This document shows, one piece after another, positions 13,166 through 24,356 of a stretch of DNA of 64,000 bases. The notes below the pieces were generated by a model. The model worked only from the letters and a program-made list of their open reading frames with translations. It did no database searches and was not told the DNA's origin. The stretch's first letter is position 1, and each line of letters starts with the position of its first letter. A program made the translations under genes and the position numbers. Source of the DNA: Penelope pileata (taxonomy: Eukaryota > Chordata > Aves > Galliformes > Cracidae); assembly GCA_013396635.1 (NCBI GenBank), contig WBMW01001574.1:1810814-1874813 (forward strand). Direction: 5' to 3'.

Positions 13166-15837
13166 CATAGAGAGAAGGCAGAGAAGATAGGAACGAGAAG
13201 AGGCAGTGACTAGATTTACCTATACAAATACGCAAGGGAGGGTTTTATGTCCCAACAGATAATAACAAAAGCCCACTGACAAACCAGCCAAAGATAGTTT
13301 ACATCTGGTCTATCAAAAGCTGGAGCAGAGAAGTAACAACAAGAACATCTAGGAGATAATTGTTAATTAAAACATTTCCCCAAAAGAACTCAGAAAAGAC
13401 TTCACTCTCATTTTCAAGCCTCGGTAAGTTCAACATTTGCAGGTTTTTGCAATTTTATCTGGTTGAATGCTACAGAGCAGCAGATAGCAACGTGCATACA
13501 GCACAGTCATATGTCTTAACACCAGTGTACTATGTTGCTTTGTTGAGGAGAAATCAGTAGCAAAAGTCTTGCCATTTTCTTTGCATACCTTGTTTACTTA
13601 CATTACTAACATGAAGAAAATAGAAATAGTGAAAACTGAAGCAGATAAGGTAATAAGATCTTTAAAGATTTTCCCTTTCCACAAGCAGCTCTTCCCCCTC
13701 AAATTGAATCTGCTTGGTGTCATTAAAGCAAAAATAAATTATCTAGCTACTTGCACCACCTGACTAAACAAATCCCACAGTACAAAATCAAAAAAGATTT
13801 TTTTCAACCATTGTGCTCTATGTGCTATGGAAAAAACAGTGAAAGTAGTTCATTGTTTAAAGCTGTTTTAGTGAGACTGTGCAGAGTACTTAATTGCATA
13901 GTTTTTATTTCCTTCTTACGTATTTATGGAACACATTTGTGTGAAAAAATGGATATGGATCTAAGTTTTGTGAATGAAGGTTTTGGACCGGTTTTACAGA
14001 TTAAAGGAATACCTTTTAAATGTACATAGATCATATGGTATATATATGTGTATTTATAAAGAATCCTTCGCTAGAACCTTATAGTCAAGGGAGTACAAAA
14101 ATCTAAATAGATTATGTCTAACAAGGCTTTTCAGTTCAAATAAAATTTTGCCTCCTAAAATAACATATATTACTCAAAATTAAGCCAAACTAAATAGATA
14201 AGAACATCTCACATACAAATTTTTCTGAATACTTCCAACAAATAAAAAAATTACATGGTACCATAAAATGTTAAGACCTGACTTCCTATCATTTTACACC
14301 TTGAAATTATTGAGTTTGGTGGCCAGGGAAGTGCAAGCTGAAGGCTGCATTTTCTCATGACTCAATCCAAAGTAAAATTACTCTTCCATAAGGATTCTTC
14401 AATAAATATGAATTCAGAGTGTAACTTTTTGCATGAGGATATTTACAGAAAACTTTCAAATTTAATTTTTGTGTGTTTATTTGTCTGATTTATTGGAAGA
14501 CAACTGAATTCAAAAGGTACTGAGGAGGATCACACTTCAATGTCATTCCCACAGAAAACCTTATCACCTCAGCTAAAATAAAACCAGCCATTCAAGATTT
14601 CATTATTCTCTAGCTTCCTCCTTGGCTCATAAAGACTGACATGGAAAATTGAAGAAACAGCAACTTGATGCTAGTGACACACACAGAGATGCCTTCAGGT
14701 TGGTCCACGTTATGACATAGGACAACTTCAGCAAGAGAGTAAAAACCAAGTTTGGATCCAACTACAAATGCTGAATGCGTGAAGATCTGATTTTGGGCAT
14801 TTAGCATGGCATAGGGTAGAATCTGTCAATGACTGCAGTGAAAGATGAAATAATTCATCCTTTTGAAACATCTATCACTGCCAGTGGCCACAATGCTTTC
14901 ATAAAAGTATTACCAAAGAGACTACTAAAGGAGCAAGGTTAAAAGTATTCAGGAATATTTTAGTTGTAGCTTTATCTAAGTAAATACAAATGCTGGTTTT
15001 GTACAATGCTATCATTTGCATGACATAAAACTGTTCTGTGTGACTGCATTATCATTGAAGGGAATGTTGCATCTCATAAAATTCTTAGGACTGGCAAGGG
15101 AAAAAAGCCCTGTGCCTGAATCTTATTTGGAGAAAACTGGTATAGTTACTTTGAATTTAGAGAATGCCTATGAAAGATAGTAAATTCTACTATATTCTCC
15201 AATTATAATTTTCCCTTTTGTCTCAAGATTTCAATTCATATTTTCTGTGGAATATTTGGACAGTCTTTTCCTTCCACCAAAATTTGTACAGAAGATAGAC
15301 CCAAATTTGACTAGAAAAGTTATGTTGTGCTTGACTCTAGTGGTTATACGGCAGCATCTTTATATCTGTACAGCATTGTGATTATCTCATAAATACACAA
15401 TAGTTTAATTCTGTACCATACTATTTTCCATAAAGGCAATATCCTCAGTGTTAGTCTGAATGCTCTGAATGTTAAGTGTCTGGCTCTGGCTGAATTCTCC
15501 ACATTTTCTATCTGTGAACACGTAGCACATGGCCCTTGATTACTACTTTTAAATTGATCTGTGTCTGCTATGAAAATATATTGCTTCATAAAAGTCTTTC
15601 AGAGCATCAGCTTCCAAATTAATGATTTTTCTCTCAAGCTCTGACTTTGAGAGTTTACAGTACAACATCATGCAGCCCAGCTACTTGAATCAAATTGAAA
15701 TCCAACCATCTGCAATTTAGATCCAAATTCTTTCAGTACTGTTGGCACGTCTTTAGGTAAAAAGCAGCTGTTGTCCTGTTAAAGTGACTGTAAATAATTC
15801 CACCTTCAGGCTCAGAGAGTGAAACTCACCCTGCTTC

Positions 15838-15965
15838 GCTGGGGACCACTTAATCTCTGGGATGTTCCTGGTTTTGGTCTTCAGCTGGTGGGAACTGCCT
15901 AACTCCGCTGTCATCGACAGATCTGTGCTGCTGTACGCCAGGAGAAGACCTGGCTCTGAGACAGT
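15838..15965. repeat. Possible ancient amniote interspersed repeat with imperfect dyad
   Basis: A cagctggtgggaactgcctaa stretch, then gctgctgtacgccaggagaa and gacctggctc, resembles a widespread sauropsid repeat in which cagctggtgtaaat and a partly complementary atttacaccagctg flank a short spacer. A 115-codon frame overlaps it and looks fortuitous. Confidence 0.3.
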
Positions 15966-16187
15966 CAGTGCACAGAACTGCCTTCAATCACTGGGGCTTC
16001 ACAACAGCTTGGTGCAGAAATGTACTATTTACAGAGGGATGTGTGGTCATTGCACTGAAACAGAAACCCTGATCTGTGCTAACGGCACAGGGCATTTGCA
16101 CCTAGATCTTCCTGGTGAGGAGGTAAAAGTTGTCGCTGCAACCATCTCCTTTTTTATCCCCAATGAACTACTGCTGTACTATTTTTT

Positions 16188-16217
16188 GGGGGGTGGGGGT
16201 AGGGAGTAGGGTGGGGG
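16188..16217 (+). other. G-quadruplex-forming sequence
   Basis: Five runs of three or more G (G6, G5, G3, G3, G5), separated by loops of one to four bases, satisfy the standard quadruplex pattern. The G-rich strand is the plus strand, which is the template strand for ADGRL4 transcription. Confidence 0.75.
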
Positions 16218-19200
16218 TTACAACAAACAGTGCAACACCAGCGGAAGATGTGTTTACAGCAGACTCAATACATTGTCTAAAGGAAGAATTTTCCAATGAA
16301 AAGAGATGGGCCCTAACCATGAAGGAAGGTACTCGTTAAAGCAACTATATCAGCATAGCAGATGAATCATGATGTGATTGCACTATTTGAAAGATGTTTT
16401 GAATTGAACTGTCAGCAAGTATTTTAATAGCAAGTCTTCACTTTCTGCTTTATGGGGTTTTAAACCACCAAAAAGAAAACATAAGTAACAAGGAGGGATT
16501 TAGGAATTGTTTAGCGTTTGCCTGTTCAAAGAAAGAAAAAGAGCCCTCCACTTGCATTGCAGCTAATGAAAATTGCCATTATGGGTTTTTTTCCTCCATT
16601 TGCTGATGTTAAACACTGTAATAATGCAAATTCCTTATGATTTTCTAAATCTCCTCAATAAGAAGGATATTATCTACTTATTTAATTACCAAATCTCCAA
16701 TGGCAAGGAGCTACTACCACCAGCAGCTCCAGCTCATTCATAGACTTCCCCTCCCTAATTAAAGGGTCTTTGCAGTTAAAAATAAAGTAAGCCAATCAAA
16801 AGCTCAAACTGCCAACAGATGCTAGGAAAAAAAGGCACTTCATGGACAGATTTTCAATTGCTCAGCACCCACTACTGAGATTATTCTTTTGAAACAACTC
16901 AGTCCTCCTTTAGGCACGTAAGATAGAGCCAGACAGCTCAAAAGTTCTCAACAAACCTTTCTTTGGAAATCCCACCCCTAACTGTGGCTTTGTATCCTAC
17001 AGCCACTGTGGCTCACAAAAGTTAATTGCAGGAAAGTCGTCAGCATCACCCCTTCTGCAGGAAATTTCAGTAAAATATATTATTGTGCTCATCTGTGCTC
17101 TTGACATTGCTTACTGCAAAGAGAACAGAGGCAGCAGGTATATTAAGAAACTATTTTTACCATTCTGCCAAGAGAAGTAGCAATAGCCCCCATTTGGATT
17201 TCTGTTGCAGCACTCAAAAACAGATATCCATATTGCAGCACAGACCCATCACTAGTTTGAATATTGAGCTCTAATGTGAATGCTGCTGTCTACATGGTGC
17301 TCCTTGGGGAGTGTGCCATCATCAAGTTAAAAGTTTTCCAAATGTAGAGCATTCTAAGGCCAAAACTTGAGTACTAATTCAGGAGTACTTTACAGATAGT
17401 AAAACCAGAAAAAAAATTTCTCTGAGAACAGACAACATAGACCAGAGGCATTTTAGCATGTCTTTCCCCTCCAACAAGAAGGATTTGGTAGTATTAGCAT
17501 ACTATGTATTTATTTAAGAGGAGGTACAAAAAGTTCAGTTAACAGTTTTTCTCTTTGCAGTCCACAGCTGTGTAAATATTATTTCAGCTTCCCCTTTGAC
17601 ATCTGTCTAATTCGCAGACCTCATGTGCAAAATGATACAAACTAAGCTCAGCACTTGTGTAGCCCAACACTGTGTCCTACCGCACCTAGGGCAGAATATC
17701 TAGCTTCTCCCGTGAGAACAGTGGTATTGTACAACGCAAGCCTAAAGTGACCTCGTCTTTACTTACATGTTCCACGATTATGGTGAAAGCTTGGTGGAAT
17801 CAATGTAACACAATAGGGTACATTATAGGGTGCATCACAGCCCTAAAAAAGCAGCCAAATCATAGTTCTGCATCATTTACAACTGTAACCCAGTGTCATT
17901 TCTGTTATGATTAGCTCATCTGAAAAGTTGCATTAAGTTTTAGAAACTTCTCGCTACCTCTGCTTTCAAGTCAACACATTTTTGAAAGCTATTTGCCTTT
18001 CCTATTTTCTCTGTGGTTGTTGAGATGAAATTCTTTCTGTGTGCATCAGGTATCCCTCACACAATGGGACAGAAATATTGAAATTTTTACATTGCACAGT
18101 GGGTCATATTTATGAATTGATGCTTGCTTCATCATAGCTCTGAATAGTGAAACATTTTGGATAGGTACAAAGGGCCCGAACTGTTCTCCTGTGTACCTCC
18201 AGCTTCCACTGAACTCCCTTCTGAACTTCTTGCAAGCTGATTTTGGAAAGGTAGACCTTCCTCAGGATCAATGCTACCCACCAAAATGATTAATTCTAGA
18301 TAAAAGTAAAGCAAACCCTTCACTATAACACAACTTTCCACCAACTCCTTTCACATCACCACAAAGAATTAATGCAAGGTTTGAGGAGCTCAGAGATCCT
18401 ATTTAGGCCCACAGAGCTTAAATGAACTTCTTTCAGCTCACGTCAATGTACCTGGCAGCTGAACTGTACTGGGGAATTTCTCCACCATTTTTTTAGGGCC
18501 TCTGAAGTTAGAGAACTGTGATGGAGTTCTTCATGCAATGTGGCTATAACTGCGGCACTAACTCCCAGTCTGACAAAAGTTGTGACCCAGGGCCATGCTG
18601 AACTTTGGAAATACCCAAAAACCATTATTACATTAGGAGGGCAGTGACAATCACAGTATAACAACCTCCAGAGCTCACAGACTCTCTCCTAACCTGGGAT
18701 CAAACAGGAGAATGTAAGGCACAACCATGACCTTCAGCTTCTCTGCACAGATGGGGCAGGAGGGAAGCAGGAGGCTCCTGGTGGGTGGTAAATTCAACGT
18801 TTCTCTTAGTCTTCCTTTGGTAACCTTCTGGGAATGAAAACTGCAGTACTTCAGCCTCATTTCACATTCTTTAAAATTGAGATCCAGACATTTTGCCACA
18901 AATAAATACTAAATACATAAACATGCAAGTCACCATCTATGCTTATGTTCTCTCTCAATGTAACTTATGTAGATTGCTGCCTATGTGCATAGCTTTCATT
19001 ACAAATAAAACATAAAAGCCAATGCATATCCTGAAGAGCTATTTTTCTTTATTGCAACACCATTACATGAAGCCTGCTAACATAAACAAAGATTGGACTC
19101 GGCTGTTTTTGAACAAATAACCATTTATTGTCAAGGCTTTTCAGGAGCTTTCATTTTCCTTTCTGAAAAACATGATCCTGTGCCAAGCTAACAAATGTGT

Positions 19201-20313
19201 AACATTAAGTAATAAGCAAAATAATGGGACACCCTGCCACAGTGCTTTACAGACAACTCTAGACCGTCACAGCCGTACAAATCTAAGCTCAGGCAGAAAC
19301 TCAACTAAATAAAGCAGATCTACTAATGCTACAAATGGCCTCTCAAGTCAGAGGATGCCTAGGAATATCAGTCCAAGGACAAAGCAGCTCATGGGCTACT
19401 CTTTCCTCCCCATCACTGACACAGCATAGAGAAGAACATGACCAGAGAGCCTGTTCCCTGAATCACCCCTTGGCAGCGGCCATAGCACAGAGCTGTGACA
19501 GTCCCAGTGAGCTGTCCGGAGGAGAAGCAGTGCAGAGCTGCCTGCTCGTGCTGTACTCCGCCCTGCTCTGGGTGGAGCTCTGGCCCCTCGCTGAATGTTA
19601 ATGCCACCAGCAGTCTCCGTTTTGAAGTTATCGTGAATCTCTTAAACCTTGCCTGAAGTAATCACACAACAACCTATCCATTAGACAATGAACAGCGAGA
19701 TTATTCAGCTTCCTTGTAGAACAGCTAAACGGCAGCTTCCTTCCTGCCAGTGATTATGGTTGTGATTAACTGCACAGTTCAAGGTGAAAGAAGAATACGG
19801 ATCCAGGCATATATGGCTTCCTTTAACCTCAGCAAAACACAGTGCCAGATATTTCAATTAGTGTGTACCAAGGTCACAAAATCAATTTCTTATCACCCAA
19901 AACCACACATACTGTAAATTTCATTTTCTATCCATAATCTCTAAATTAAATCTGTGTACCTAAAAAATATACACTGCAAAATTGCAGTCCTTCAGCCCCC
20001 TCCTCCGCCTGCTGCCAAGCAGCATTTTCACAAACATCACCTGGCTTTGTGCTCTATATTTAGAGCACAATGTTTGGTTAGATTCTAATCTTCTTGGAGA
20101 ACATCATTATCTCTTTCTTTGGCAAATAGAGGCCCAAAGTGTCAATTACCTTCTTAAACTCTTTTATACATACTAGGTTGAGCAGGGTTTGAAATTCTGT
20201 CTGCCAACAGCTCACTCGGCAATTTTTCACAGTCATACACAGAAAAATTGTGCACCAGCATATCATCCTAGATAAATTACACATTTCAAATGAGGTTACA
20301 GACAACTTCACCC

Positions 20314-20314
20314 N
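20314..20314. other. Ambiguous base (N)
   Basis: One undetermined base lies in otherwise unique sequence. Confidence 1.
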
Positions 20315-22540
20315 CTATAGAGAACAGTTTTCTAGTATTAAACTCTGTGATTTACTGAACAGAGACAAATGAGTATGCCAGATTAGTGGGACATTATATG
20401 GAAATCAATGTAGCTACACAAAGATGACATCATCATCTCATAGGTGTGTAATTTCTTATGATATTTTCTTTGTTAGGTGACTAACAGTAACTTCATAGCC
20501 CCAAAGGTAGATGCAAAATCTGAAAGCTGTAGGGGGCTCTACCGCTTGCTTTTTATTCACATAAGTTCATAGAAATAGATCCCTGTGTGTACATTAGTGT
20601 ATGTGTATATGCAAGTTCTGGAAATATCTTCTGACTCTTTATACCAGGAAATTAGAAGAATGCATTGTTACTGCTGGACCTTTTGGGACCACTTTAGATG
20701 TGAGAGAAACAGGAAGTTAGTCGTGTCTCTGGTAGGCACAAAGCAAGCAGACTTTGAGATAATAAGTTTAAAGCTCTTTAAATGAATTTTCCTACATCCT
20801 CTAAACATGTAACATATCGATTGGTTCCTAGGGCTATAAAGCAGTATAAGAAGAGTATTTTCTCAATAAAGGAAGTTAGCATTCTTTGGCAAGGGTTAAA
20901 CCACATTTTTGGATTAAACAAATAAGAAACTAATCGTGTGCAGCTGATCAGCTTGAAAGTTTGGGTATATTTTTGAGAGAGATAACTAACTTTTTTTCTA
21001 CAACATCATTTACAGACATTTTAAGAACACTTTTCAGATGCAAAGAGGACTAATTTAAAAGACAGACCATATATGATTAAAGAGGTAGCAAGAGGAAGTT
21101 TAGTTTCTTTCTGGCCCATTCAAAAAATCCATTGCTGTTTTTTAGTCATGCTGAAAGAACTGCTTCAAGAAAATGTAAACAAAAACCATGCAAAAAAGAT
21201 TGAAGATTTGTTGTTGCTGTGGGTTTTTTTTTTTAATTTGTTATTATTATTATTTCTTGTGCTAAAATGTTGTTCTTGTGCTAAAATAAATCTCTGAATG
21301 TTGTGAGCCTTCCATGGGCTTGGTCCAAGGTTTGTTAAAGCCAGGGTCAATCTTACAAATGGGTTCTATCTCTAGCCCAGGGAAACAGTATTTTCTACCA
21401 GTAGGAAGGTGGGCTATCCCTCTGAAGATTTCTCTCTATCTCATTTAAGTGAGTAACCAGGAGGCATTTTTTTCGTGTGAGTGAGCAAACTGGATTTGGC
21501 ACTTTGAATGCATAAAATGTTTCAAGTCAAATCTTTATGGACTGGGACATTTATGGAGGTAAGATGATTGGAGAAGGACAGCCTCTGCTATGTCTTATTC
21601 AGCAGGATCATTTTGTTACTTCTAATACTGCTTTCCATCTGATTGATGGTATTATGCATAGCCAGGCGCTATTGTAATGCCCTCTCCCCTTTCAAACTCT
21701 TGATCTACTCTTAAAATCTTCAACTAAAATATACTTTGAATAGTAACCTGTTACAGTCAGCAGTTTTGGTTAATTATAATAAGTAAAGTCAACTCTACAA
21801 ATACTGTTTTGGTTAACACTGTTAGCAAAAAGTATGGTTATTTTCAGGAAGATAAACACAGCTCAGTCTTTTGCAAGTGGAAGCCAACCATGCAACTGCT
21901 TATTAGTCTCCAGCAATCTACATACATCACAGCCATCAAATTCTTTCCTAATCCACACAAAAGTGCAACATCTTGCACATGAAAAGACATAAACCTTACA
22001 CAAATAAGAGTTCTACAAGCAAAGAAAAGCCACAAAATCTGTAGGTTCCCAGTGTCCAGGAACATGCTATGTTAACTTGTAGATCACGTGTTCCTAGGCA
22101 AGTAGACTGTTATGCACAGGTTAGAGAACATCTAATCCTGAAGGCTAATTTGTCTAGGCTTTCCAATTCCATAAACTGCCTGCCTATGGATTTAATGATG
22201 AATGCATGATTGAGATACTTCAACTGGGTAAAATCACACAGCTCAGCAGTCAGTTTTCAGGAGAAGGTGAAAAGAAATCAGCTACATTATGACCAATGCA
22301 GATGTGGACATGAGAAAAACTGACTGCCTCATGCAGAGGAACTCTGAAGGCTTGAGCTTAATTAAAAATATAATACCTACATAAGCAAGAAACAGGAAGG
22401 GTCCTCTTAACAATTCTTGGGACCACCAAAAAGACAGACACCTAAACACAGAGAAGAAATTCTGAATTTGAAGATGGCCTGTGCCCTTTCACACAGCCTG
22501 CACTCTGGTTTTACCGTGCTCCAACCTGAAAATGTGGAAA

Positions 22541-23036
22541 TGTCATGGTTTGACTCAGCAGATAGCTGAGTTCCACACAGTTATTCACTCACCCTCCCCC
22601 CTCCCCAAATGGGACGGGGGAGAGAAGTAGAGAGATATGCAGTAAAATGCGTGGGTTGAGATAAATGCTATTTACTAAAATAGTAAAGAGAACAAAAGAA
22701 ATAACAGTACATATATATATATATATACACACACAAAGAGGATATGCAGAGCAAGGGCTCACAGCCAGTGGCGACCCTTCCTCCCGGCTAGCCCCTTCCG
22801 TAACGAAGAGCCCCCGGAAACCCAACAAACCAATCACATGATGTTATATGGTATGGAGTGGCTCTTTGGTCAACTTGGGTCAGCTGCCCTGGTCCTGTTC
22901 CCTCCCAGTTCCCAGCTCCTTATGCCCCCCTTAACTATTTCACTGGCAGAGGAATGCGGAAGTGAGTTATGTCCTCGGCTCTGTTCAGCACTACCAGGAT
23001 GTTATCAGTTTTTATTTATCCTCTGAGGCCATAACA
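22541..23036 (-). mobile_element. Solo LTR of an avian endogenous retrovirus (ERVL-like)
   Basis: This 496-bp block starts tgtcatgg and ends ccataaca, so its termini are inverted as in LTRs (TG...CA in both directions). The interior contains the segment with atgttatatggtatggagtggctctttgg followed by a gggtcagctgccctgg-like run, a strongly familiar signature of a widespread avian ERV LTR whose coding sense is the reverse complement. The orientation is therefore minus, the same as ADGRL4. No gag, pol or env sequence is adjacent, so it is a solo LTR. I did not find a matching 5- or 6-bp target duplication, so the exact ends may be off by a few bases or mutated. The family name is from memory of its consensus. 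Confidence 0.82.
22710..22735. repeat. (TA)n/(CA)n microsatellite inside the LTR
   Basis: An alternating AT run followed by cacacaca lies in the middle of the solo LTR; it probably expanded after insertion. Confidence 0.85.
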
Positions 23037-23497
23037 TAGCTTCATACTAGACACTATGAGAATTGTAACTTCTGTTAGAAAATAAGACAGGAAAATATAT
23101 GGCAGAATTCTGAGGTAAAACAGCAGAGACTGGAAGACACAGGAGGAGGAAGGAAAGGAGAAAGGGTAAGGAAGAGTAAGAGAGATGCCCAGAGGTTATG
23201 AGGAGAGTGTCAAAAAGGCTGGGAATCAGGGGTCTGCTTTGGCTTCTGTGTAGCATATCCCAGGATTTCCAAGCTATCACCCACTGTGCTGAGCCCTGTT
23301 ATTTGTGTTTGGCTAAGGCATATCTCTCTCCTGCTGTGTTATGCTACAGCAGCTGCAATTTGCCTTTTTATAGCTTGTGGTACCTGATAGCAGTGAAATG
23401 AATTTAGGAAGTGTGTGGGTTGGATCTTCCATATTAGTGATTTCAGACTACTTTGTAAATACAGAAGTGACATCCAGTGATGTATGCCCGCTGGTAA

Positions 23498-23572
23498 CAG
23501 AAACAAAACAAAACAAAACAAAAACCAAACCAAACCAAAAACAAAAAACAAAACAAAAACAAAAAACAAATG
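23498..23572. repeat. (AAAAC)n A-rich simple repeat
   Basis: About 70 bases consist only of A and C in AAAAC/AAACC units (aaacaaaacaaaacaaaaac and variants). It is not attached to a recognisable retroposon body. Confidence 0.9.
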
Positions 23573-23884
23573 CTTTGGTAAATCAGCATTTGGATTAGAT
23601 CATTTGCGACTGAAGGACACTTCTGGATAAAATTGAATGACTATACACAGTGGTTTTACAGGGTCATGTTAATTTGAAAGGTAAAATTCCATTAAAATTA
23701 TGCACCTATTGAATGCTGTAGAATGGCAATAGTGACACTGATGAATCCAAACAAATTCAGTGACTGCAATAAAAGTCAATGGTGGGACACAGCAATATTA
23801 CCTTATAGCAAGAAGCTGATGTCTCACAAGAGAGCTTCTTTTAAGAGCTGGCAAAAACCAGAGAGTTGGTAGTTTGACCCTCAG

Positions 23885-24145
23885 TAAAACAAGAAAATAT
23901 GTTTGTGTTCAGACTTTGAGAAGGCTTTCAATTTGATTCAGCTGAGTTTACATAAATTGCTCTGCGTTCTCAGAGGGATTCTGTATTTTGATATAAAATA
24001 CCAGTTTGCACTGATGTATTTTTTGCCTCTGGAAAATGATAAATGCTACCACACTGCACTTCAGAAAGAGAGTCAGTGTCCTGCTTCAGTACAAAGTTGC
24101 CATGATAGCCTAAGTCTCTGCTCACTATTTCTGGAAGATCTGTAA
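23885..24145 (+). pseudogene. Possible non-LTR retrotransposon reverse-transcriptase fragment
   Basis: An open frame here reads CSDFEKAFNLIQLSLHKLL, close to the DFEKAFDSV...LWKLL block of L1/RTE/jockey-type reverse transcriptases. A GI lies at the expected distance, LMY follows where LY occurs in the family, and SVQSC...LSLCSLF resembles the GVRQGC.LSPLLF block. The downstream ADD box is not visible. The similarity is by eye over about 80 residues and could be coincidence. Confidence 0.3.
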
Positions 24146-24320
24146 GTATTTTACAAATAAGACTGATTAATTGTTGCAGTATATTTTGCAAGTGACATTT
24201 ACAAGAGAATATTGTGCAGGGTTATCTGGGAGGTATATTGTGTTCAGAGTTTTCCTTCTTGTCTGCGTACCCTCCTGGAACAAACAACACTGCTTTATTT
24301 TCCTTCTGTATTTTACAAAG

Positions 24321-24356
24321 TTAAAGTAAACACTGTGATCACACTGTTTACTTTAA
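24321..24356. promoter_or_regulatory. 36-bp near-perfect palindrome with two inverted forkhead motifs
   Basis: The block is a palindrome with 17 of 18 pairs matching; the only mismatch is C24333 opposite C24344. The arms carry GTAAACA (24326-24332) and TGTTTAC (24345-24351), both exact forkhead (FOX) core motifs in opposite directions. They flank the perfect palindrome TGTGATCACA (24334-24343). It lies in ADGRL4 intron 2. A regulatory role is inferred; the symmetry is directly seen. Confidence 0.45.

Noticed and set aside
15862..16209. 115-codon plus-strand frame with a hydrophobic start
   Set aside because: It overlaps a probable ancient repeat and runs into the G-rich tract; the product shows no recognisable features.
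18132..18344. Minus-strand frame containing a Gln/Ser/Glu-rich stretch
   Set aside because: Part of it resembles a common old amniote repeat (cagtggaagctggaggtac-like); a coding exon is not supported.
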